A stretch of DNA of 64,000 nucleotides from Kribbella pratensis. GTDB taxonomy: Bacteria; Actinomycetota; Actinomycetes; Propionibacteriales; Kribbellaceae. The DNA lies in assembly GCF_004366075.1 (NCBI RefSeq), contig NZ_SODU01000001.1:806001-870000 (forward strand). Direction: 5' to 3'. The translations under genes and the position numbers were made by a program. How positions within the stretch are numbered: the first letter of the stretch is position 1; every line of letters starts with the position of its first letter. Positions 58,608 to 64,000 of this stretch are shown here, one piece after another. Under the pieces are notes generated by a model. The model worked only from the letters and a program-made list of their open reading frames with translations, did no database searches and was not told where the DNA came from.

Positions 58608-59510
58608 GTGAAATTCAATCCGGATGCGGATCTCGACACCAGCGGCGTCGAGGACACCCGCGGTAGTGGTGGCGGACGCAGCGGTGGCCTCCCCGGCGGG
58701 ATGATCCCGGTCGGCGGCGGCATCGGCGGCATCATCCTGCTCGTCGTGATCCTGCTCCTGACCGGCGGCCTGCCAGGCGGAGGTGGCAGCGACGAACCGG
58801 TGACAAAGAACACGGCAGCCGGCAACCTGGGCTCCTGCAAGAAGGGCACCGACCTGCAGTCGAACTCGGACTGCAGGTTCGTGTTCTACCAGAACTCGAT
58901 CGAGAGCTTCTGGGCCGCGGAGCTCCCCCGGCGCGGCAAGAAGTACACCCGCGCGCCGCTGCGGGTCTTCGAAGGCTCGGTGAACACCGGCTGCGGCCCG
59001 GCGACCAGTGCGGTCGGCCCGTTCTACTGCCCGCCGGACAAGCGGGTGTACCTGGACATCGGGTTCTTCGAGACGCTGCAGAACGACCTGGGCGCCCGCG
59101 GCGGCGAGTTCGCCGAGGCGTACGTCGTGGCGCACGAGTACGGCCACCACATCCAGAACCTGTACGGCATCCTCGACCGGATCAAGACCCGCAACGGCCC
59201 GGCGTCCGACTCGGTCCGCTCCGAGCTCCAGGCCGACTGTCTCGCCGGGATCTGGACCAACCACGCGACCACGGTCCCGAACTCGAGCGGCCAACCGCTC
59301 ATCACCGAGCTCACCGAGGACGACATCGCCCGCGGCCTCGACGCCGCCGCCTCGGTCGGCGACGACCGCATCCAGTCGAAGACCCAGGGCCAGGTCACCC
59401 CCGAAAGCTTCAGCCACGGCACTGCCGAACAACGTATGCGCTGGTTCCAGAAGGGCATGGCCTCAGGCGACATGACGGCCTGCGACACCTGGTCCGCCAA
59501 CTCCCTCTGA
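58608..59510 (+). CDS. YpfJ-type neutral zinc metallopeptidase
   Basis: This 300-residue protein has a glycine-rich N-terminus, one membrane helix (about residues 36-55; GGIIGLIILLVVILLL-like), and an outside domain of the YpfJ/zinc-metallopeptidase family. The zinc motif is HEYGHH in VAHEYGHHIQN, and ELQADCLAGIW holds the third ligand. The substrate is unknown. TAGTGT at 58595-58600 lies seven bases before the GTG, so the message is probably leaderless. It is followed by an unusual hairpin set. Confidence 0.9.
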   Translation: MKFNPDADLDTSGVEDTRGSGGGRSGGLPGGMIPVGGGIGGIILLVVILLLTGGLPGGGGSDEPVTKNTAAGNLGSCKKGTDLQSNSDCRFVFYQNSIESFWAAELPRRGKKYTRAPLRVFEGSVNTGCGPATSAVGPFYCPPDKRVYLDIGFFETLQNDLGARGGEFAEAYVVAHEYGHHIQNLYGILDRIKTRNGPASDSVRSELQADCLAGIWTNHATTVPNSSGQPLITELTEDDIARGLDAAASVGDDRIQSKTQGQVTPESFSHGTAEQRMRWFQKGMASGDMTACDTWSANSL

Positions 59511-59528
59511 GCCCTGTCCCGCTCACCT

Positions 59529-59600
59529 GGAGGGTTGCCCCCTGAGATTTTCAATGGGCAACCCTCCAACTCGGGGGATGACCCCTGAGTTGGAGGGTTG
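59529..59600. terminator. Three-segment, alternative-fold terminator
   Basis: GGAGGGTTGCCC (59529-59540) pairs with GGGCAACCCTCC (59556-59567). The same middle block, extended as CAACCCTCCAACTCGGGG, can instead pair with CCCCTGAGTTGGAGGGTTG (59582-59600) with one bulge. The two stems exclude each other. The set lies between convergent genes and could stop transcription on either strand. Confidence 0.75.
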
Positions 59601-59611
59601 TGGAGTTGCGG

Positions 59612-62600
59612 TCAGGCGACCTGGGCGGGGCGGTGGTAGCCGGGGAGGAGTTCGTCGACGAGGGCGTCGGTTTCCGCCTCGGGGCCGCGGGGGCCGCCGT
59701 GCTTGGTGAGGGCGGCGTACATCTGGCCGGCCACGTTGGTGACGTCCGCGGTGGTGCCGAAGTGGGCAGCCAGGCGGAGGGTGGCGCGCCACAGTTCCTC
59801 CGAGGCCGGAGAGAAGCTCAGGCCGGTCTGGAGCGCCGTACGCGCCGTATTGCCGTCGTTGTGGCTGAGGGCCGCCTCGGCGAGCCGCAGCGCGGCGTCG
59901 ACGACGGCCTCCGCCATCCGGCGCTCGATCCCGGACGCGGCGAGCCACGAGTAGCGGCCCCCGGGCAGGTTCGACCAGGCCGGTCCGTGCACCAGGCTGA
60001 GCGCCGTCGACAGCGGACCCCGCGGGTCGTCGACCATCGTCGCCTGCTTCGCGAGGGTGCGGAACACGTCCCAGTCGACCCGGACGACGCTGCGGTTCAG
60101 CATCCAGCGACCCGACTCGTCGGCGTACATGGCGTCCACACCGACCCAGCGCCGGGTGTGCTCCAGCGCCGCGTCGCGCAGCTCCTCGCTGATGCCGCGC
60201 GGCCAGATCGCCCCGGCGAGGACGTTCGGGTGTACGCCGTAGTCCTGGCTGGCCAGGAACGCGATGATCTCCGTCGACAGCGTGATCCGGCCGTCGTCGA
60301 TGACCCCGCGGGCGTCCACCTCGACCGGGCCGAGCAGGTCGACCTCGACCGGCGCCGGCTGGCTCAGGTCCATGGCGGAGAACTCGTACGCCGGTATGTC
60401 CTGCTCGGAGCGGCGCTTGTCGCGGGCGTCCGACTCGGCCGCGTCGAACAGCGCGACCAGGTCGGCGAACTGCTCCGGGTTGACGCTGTGCGCGTCCACC
60501 TCGAGACCGAGCAGCCGGCAGACGGCCTGGTTCTTCTCGTCCACGACGAACCGCCACGGCGAGTTCAACACGTCGCCGACCACGACCACCGAGATGCTGC
60601 GCTTGGTGTCGGCGGCCAGCCGGTTCAGCTGGTCCTGCTCCTCCGGCGACGGCGGAGAGGACACGAAGATGATCTCCGAGCCCCACAGCGCCGCGTCCGG
60701 ATGCGTCATCCGGGCCTCGGCGACCGAACCGGCGTTCCGGCGCTGGCAGGCCTGCAGCTGCGCCTCGCTACGGCGGGCGACCTCGGCCATCGCGTCGTCG
60801 AGGCGGATCCAGTAGCTCAGCCGCGTCGGCGCGAGCGACGACAGGTCGTCGCCGAATCCGACCATGCTGATGTGCGCGCCCTCGGACCACAGGTTCGTCG
60901 CCAGCTCGACCGCAAGCGAACCGACCACGTCGCGGGAGGCGTTGTTCACGCCGCCGAACGCGACGATCCCGTTCGCGGTGTCGAGGTCGATCAGCACCGT
61001 CGCACCGTCGGCGTTCTGGCCGACCGTGACCAGCGTCGGGTACGGCGCCGGCGCGTTGACCTCACCGCTCGGGCCGTACCCGCGGCGCAGTGTCCACCGG
61101 GCGCCCTCGGCAATCGCCTGCCACGGACCGGGCGGCTCGGGGTGCACGCCGTACGGGTCGAGCACGAGCGTCAGCGACCGGTCGGTCACCAGCGCGGCGA
61201 CCACCTTCGGCATCGGCCGCTGCAGTTGCGTCATGTCGGCGCCCAGCTTGCGCAGCGAGTTGTCCACGAACTGCGCGGTCGGAACGTCCGACGCCAGCCG
61301 CAGCCCGATCTCGGTCTGCCGGTGACCGGCGGCCTTCGGGCCGGGACCCTGCGCCCAGCCGCGGCGCCGCTTCAGCGCCAGCGCCAGACCGGCCGCGAGC
61401 AGCGTCGCCCCGAAGCCGAAGATCCCGGCGTCCTTCAGGCTGATGCCGCCGTCGTCGACCGCGACCGGAGTCGCCTCCGGCACCTGGGTGCCGCCGCCGG
61501 CCGGCTCGCCGTGCTCGTGACCCGTGCCTGGAGCGTGCGGCTCGACGGTGACGTTCGGCTGCCCCGGCTTGACGTTCTTCGCGCCCGGGTCGTTCTTCGC
61601 GCTGCCGATGACGACCGACGAAGGCTCCTCGATGCCCCGCTCCGAGTAACGGCCCGGACCGACCGGCTTCGACTCGGGCGTGGTCCGCGTCTCGGTCTTG
61701 TTCTCGACCGTGGTCTTCGGCTTGGCCGGGGTCCTGGTCTCGGTGGTCGTCTTCGTGCTGACCGTGGTCTTGGTGGTGGGCTTCGTGGTCGTGTGATCGC
61801 CGATGCTCACCCGGACCGTGTGCACGCCCGGGCCCTTGGCGTCGGCCGGTAGCCGCACCTGCCAGCCCGGCAGGATGAGGTCCGGGTTGGTCAGCCGGCG
61901 GCCGTCGGGCTGCAGCTTGTTCTTGTTGAGGTCGTAGATCTCCTTGTACCGGCGACCCTCACCGAGATACCGCTCCGCGATGTCCCACAGGCAGTCGTAG
62001 TTCCGGCCCTGCGGCGGACGAACCTCTGTGTACTTCACGACCTGACCCTTGTGGTCGTGGTTCGTCCGTACGCCGACGCTCGTCTTCCCGTGGCTGCCGC
62101 TGAGCACCGTGCTGGCTGCCTCGGTCTGGCGGAACTGCGACGTGGAGGACTGCTCGTTGCCGTGCCGCACGCTCACGGACGTCGGGGCTGCCGGGCCGCT
62201 CGTGGTGACCGCGCTCGCGACCGGCAGGCTGACACCGGCGCCCGCGGCGATCAGCACGACCGTGCCGATCAGCCGGCGGGCCAGGACCTGGGAACCGCCG
62301 CCGAGCGGAACGCGTGGCGAGAGACCGTGACCGCGGATCTCCGCGACCGCCTCCGCGATCAGGCAGACGACGAAGTGCAGCCAGGCGACCCAGATGAAGA
62401 ACGCGATGATGCCGAGCACCGTCTCGACGCTCAGCTCGCTGAACAGCATGCTCTTGGTGGGCATCTTGTCCGGCCACGGCGTACCGAAGAACCGCAGCAG
62501 CACGTACGGCACACCGCCGACGATCGCCAGGATCGCGAGCAGCGCGACGAAGCCCTTCAGCCGGTCCGCGCCCGGACTCCCCTGACCCCGCTGCGGCAAC

Positions 62601-62635
62601 CGAGCCGCCCGCGCAGGCTCATTCGTCCTTACCAT
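59612..62635 (-). CDS. LysM-BTAD membrane protein
   Basis: This 1,007-residue protein has three N-terminal helices (about 27-47, 70-93, 117-140), an outside part with a LysM domain (about 205-260; CLWDIAERYLGEGRRYKEIY, then LPGWQVRLP), a Thr/Lys/Pro-rich low-complexity linker (275-320), a further helix (about 415-433) and a long inside part. The last 240 residues resemble the bacterial transcriptional activation domain (BTAD; EHTRRWVGVDAMY, NDGNTARTALQTGLS) without a visible DNA-binding OmpR-type domain. It may sense peptidoglycan and signal inside. GGAGGAGCG is next to the ATG. Confidence 0.88.
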   Translation of the reverse strand: MVRTNEPARAARLPQRGQGSPGADRLKGFVALLAILAIVGGVPYVLLRFFGTPWPDKMPTKSMLFSELSVETVLGIIAFFIWVAWLHFVVCLIAEAVAEIRGHGLSPRVPLGGGSQVLARRLIGTVVLIAAGAGVSLPVASAVTTSGPAAPTSVSVRHGNEQSSTSQFRQTEAASTVLSGSHGKTSVGVRTNHDHKGQVVKYTEVRPPQGRNYDCLWDIAERYLGEGRRYKEIYDLNKNKLQPDGRRLTNPDLILPGWQVRLPADAKGPGVHTVRVSIGDHTTTKPTTKTTVSTKTTTETRTPAKPKTTVENKTETRTTPESKPVGPGRYSERGIEEPSSVVIGSAKNDPGAKNVKPGQPNVTVEPHAPGTGHEHGEPAGGGTQVPEATPVAVDDGGISLKDAGIFGFGATLLAAGLALALKRRRGWAQGPGPKAAGHRQTEIGLRLASDVPTAQFVDNSLRKLGADMTQLQRPMPKVVAALVTDRSLTLVLDPYGVHPEPPGPWQAIAEGARWTLRRGYGPSGEVNAPAPYPTLVTVGQNADGATVLIDLDTANGIVAFGGVNNASRDVVGSLAVELATNLWSEGAHISMVGFGDDLSSLAPTRLSYWIRLDDAMAEVARRSEAQLQACQRRNAGSVAEARMTHPDAALWGSEIIFVSSPPSPEEQDQLNRLAADTKRSISVVVVGDVLNSPWRFVVDEKNQAVCRLLGLEVDAHSVNPEQFADLVALFDAAESDARDKRRSEQDIPAYEFSAMDLSQPAPVEVDLLGPVEVDARGVIDDGRITLSTEIIAFLASQDYGVHPNVLAGAIWPRGISEELRDAALEHTRRWVGVDAMYADESGRWMLNRSVVRVDWDVFRTLAKQATMVDDPRGPLSTALSLVHGPAWSNLPGGRYSWLAASGIERRMAEAVVDAALRLAEAALSHNDGNTARTALQTGLSFSPASEELWRATLRLAAHFGTTADVTNVAGQMYAALTKHGGPRGPEAETDALVDELLPGYHRPAQVA

Positions 62636-62656
62636 CGCTCCTCCATACCCCCACCA

Positions 62657-63607
62657 TCAGCCACCGATTGCCTGAGCTTCCTGCACAGGCAGGCGCTGCA
62701 CGGCCGTCACATTCGCCTGGCCGATCGGCTTCCAGCCACCGGCGTCCTTGCCGATCCAGTACGACACTTCCCAGGTGATGGTCAGTTTCACCGTGTACAT
62801 CTTGTCCGGCTGACTCGCACTGGACTTCTTGTAGACGTGCTTGCACGGGTTCATCTGGTGGTACGGGTCCTGCGTCTGGTCGTACCCGTCCGGGTCGTCC
62901 AACGGCGTCACACCGACCCGGCACTTGAACGTCCCGGTGTTGTCACCTGGGTCGACGACCATCTCGACGACCATGCCGCGCATGCTCAGGTTGTGCCTGT
63001 CGTCGTACAGCCCGCTCAGACTCCCGGTGTTGTCCGTTTGCACCTCCGAACTCTCCGGGGTCAGGGTGAAATAGGCCGGCACGTTGACTCGCGGTGTGTA
63101 GGTCGGCATGACCTGCAGCGCGGGTGGCGGGTAGACGCCCTCGAACCGCCTCCAGAACTGTTCCATGTAGTCCGGGAACGGGCACTGGGCCCGGTCCTGC
63201 GCATCCACGGGAACGTAGGCGCGCTCGAGGTGGGCGTCCGGGCCACCGTTGTAGGTGTCCAGCTTGTAGTCGGTGATCGTGATCCGCATCACCCATTCTT
63301 TGCCGTCCGGTGCCTTCGGCAGCCGGATCCCCTTCGGGATCCCGAAGTCGCGACACGGGACGAACGGCCGGCCGTTCAGCTTGTCCCGCCAGGTCGGTGG
63401 CGGTGGCGCAGGCTGAATCGTCGGGATGTAAGCGTTTCCGGAACTGCAGTACGCGCCGAAGCCGACCGAGTTCACGTACATGCTGCACACGGAGTTGCCG
63501 GTCTGGATCGTATCTGCGGCGGCAGTTGTGGCGGGGGCGACCGTCACAAGCGCGAGAACGGCGCTCAGGACGAGCAGCGTACGGCCCACTCGGTTGTGCA
63601 TCCTCAC
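62657..63607 (-). CDS. Secreted protein of unknown function
   Basis: This 316-residue protein has a clear Sec signal peptide (LLVLSAVLALVTVAPATTAAA) with an Ala-rich cleavage site near residue 31. The mature part is rich in Asp, Tyr and Pro, with paired cysteines (CSMYVNSVGFGAYC; FKCRVGV; NPCKHVY) likely to form disulphides. I do not recognise a family. It lies 21 bases upstream of the LysM-BTAD gene on the same strand and is probably cotranscribed. The start could also be an ATG two codons in. Confidence 0.8.
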   Translation of the reverse strand: MRMHNRVGRTLLVLSAVLALVTVAPATTAAADTIQTGNSVCSMYVNSVGFGAYCSSGNAYIPTIQPAPPPPTWRDKLNGRPFVPCRDFGIPKGIRLPKAPDGKEWVMRITITDYKLDTYNGGPDAHLERAYVPVDAQDRAQCPFPDYMEQFWRRFEGVYPPPALQVMPTYTPRVNVPAYFTLTPESSEVQTDNTGSLSGLYDDRHNLSMRGMVVEMVVDPGDNTGTFKCRVGVTPLDDPDGYDQTQDPYHQMNPCKHVYKKSSASQPDKMYTVKLTITWEVSYWIGKDAGGWKPIGQANVTAVQRLPVQEAQAIGG

Positions 63608-63709
63608 TCCCCAGACTCGTCTTCCCGCAGATTAACTTCGACCAGGGGCATCATGCCCGTTGCTCAGTGCCCCGTCACCTCTTCGCAACCTGAAATCCGG
63701 CATTCCGGT

Positions 63710-64000
63710 CTAGGCCGGGTAGCGGACGTTTGAGCAGTTCACGCCCTTGCTGGTCGCCATGCGGTACGGCAACCAGCCGACCCCGGTCTGGATCATCTCG
63801 ATCACCTCGGGCGACCCCTTGGGCGCGACGACAGTCCAGTTCCGGGTCCTCGGGTCCCAGTACTGCGTCCTCTGCGAGCGGCAGATCTGCACAGCGACGG
63901 TGTCGTCCGGCGTGGCCTTCGCACCGACTACGACCACACTCCCCGGCGGCTTCATCACCCAGCCGTTGCGCTTGGCATCCACGATCTCCTCCGACACGTC
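63710..64000 (-). CDS. Protein of the LysM-BTAD operon, N-terminus outside the window
   Basis: The frame is open from the window edge to a stop at 63710, giving the last 96 residues of a protein whose start lies outside. The visible part has beta-rich segments (GSVVVVGAKATPDDTVAVQI; TQYWDPRTRNWTVV) and a single cysteine in GVNCSNVRYP near the end. It may be another exported protein of this run, as it lies 100 bases upstream of the secreted-protein gene. I do not recognise it. Confidence 0.65.
   Translation of the reverse strand, partial: DVSEEIVDAKRNGWVMKPPGSVVVVGAKATPDDTVAVQICRSQRTQYWDPRTRNWTVVAPKGSPEVIEMIQTGVGWLPYRMATSKGVNCSNVRYPA

Noticed and set aside
59600..61852. A 750-residue open frame on the plus strand
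   Set aside because: It is the mirror of the LysM-BTAD gene, which has real domains and a ribosome site; the mirror is only Arg/Asp-rich low-complexity sequence.

Overview
The window is a piece of a high-GC actinobacterial chromosome. The evidence is the codon use, many TANNNT promoters with leaderless starts, four-base ATGA/GTGA gene overlaps, and actinobacterial families such as the LysM-BTAD membrane protein, the CGNR regulator and an APS reductase-type CysH. The gene styles and frequent GTAC/CGTACG motifs suggest Kribbella or a near relative in the Propionibacteriales; this is an impression, not a proven assignment. Almost all of the sequence looks like ordinary core or soft-accessory chromosome. 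I see no prophage, integrase, transposase, CRISPR array or biosynthetic cluster.

Layout. Positions 1-7.1 kb hold an edge fragment, a two-component system, a GntR/LacI hybrid regulator, a short-chain dehydrogenase, a GT39-like membrane glycosyltransferase and a quinone-oxidoreductase-like enzyme. Positions 7.1-14.4 kb are bounded by two oppositely oriented copies of a tRNA-Gly/Cys/Val cluster with nearly identical terminators and 3' repeats. Between them lie a PabC-like enzyme, a CGNR regulator, a tRNA-Val(CAC) with the same kind of repeat in its longest form (104-bp tandem units), an aldo-keto reductase, a flavin-type oxidase and a SigJ-like sigma factor. Positions 14.4-21.9 kb carry a drug/metabolite exporter, an SDR, rsgA, a YihY-family membrane protein, an AidB-like acyl-CoA dehydrogenase, and glyA behind a ZTP (pfl) riboswitch. 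Positions 21.9-29.3 kb hold two MFS exporters, each with a regulator and a clear palindromic operator, an amidase, and an unusual intergenic region of nested palindromes.

Positions 29.4-35.3 kb are an assimilatory sulfur operon: a small Cys-Cys leader peptide, sulfite reductase, a zinc-ribbon protein, APS reductase (cysH), cysD, cysN and a CbiX-like chelatase. Sulfate is activated to APS by CysDN, reduced to sulfite by CysH and to sulfide by the siroheme enzyme, whose iron is probably inserted by the chelatase. Positions 35.3-36.6 kb hold a ribbon-helix-helix protein and a protein that joins a degenerate Fic/Doc-like domain to Clp N-terminal repeats, the best candidate here for an under-described system. 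Positions 36.6-39.2 kb carry a DUF998-like membrane protein, PPK2 and ZapE.

Positions 39.2-46.7 kb are a sugar-uptake operon (Tat lipoprotein, two permeases, a VOC protein, an aldo-keto reductase and a GH1 beta-glycosidase) with a convergent ROK repressor. Matching 25-bp operator-like sites stand before the transporter and before the ROK gene. Positions 46.7-59.6 kb mix small autoregulated operons (MerR/YnfA, ArsR/SRPBCC), an FHA protein divergent from an ATP-dependent DNA ligase, a polyprenyl diphosphate synthase-like gene, a frameshifted acetyltransferase, an ABC exporter, an ABC-F ATPase and a zinc metallopeptidase. Positions 59.6-64 kb are a minus-strand run with a 1,007-residue LysM-BTAD membrane protein and two further proteins, at least one of them exported.
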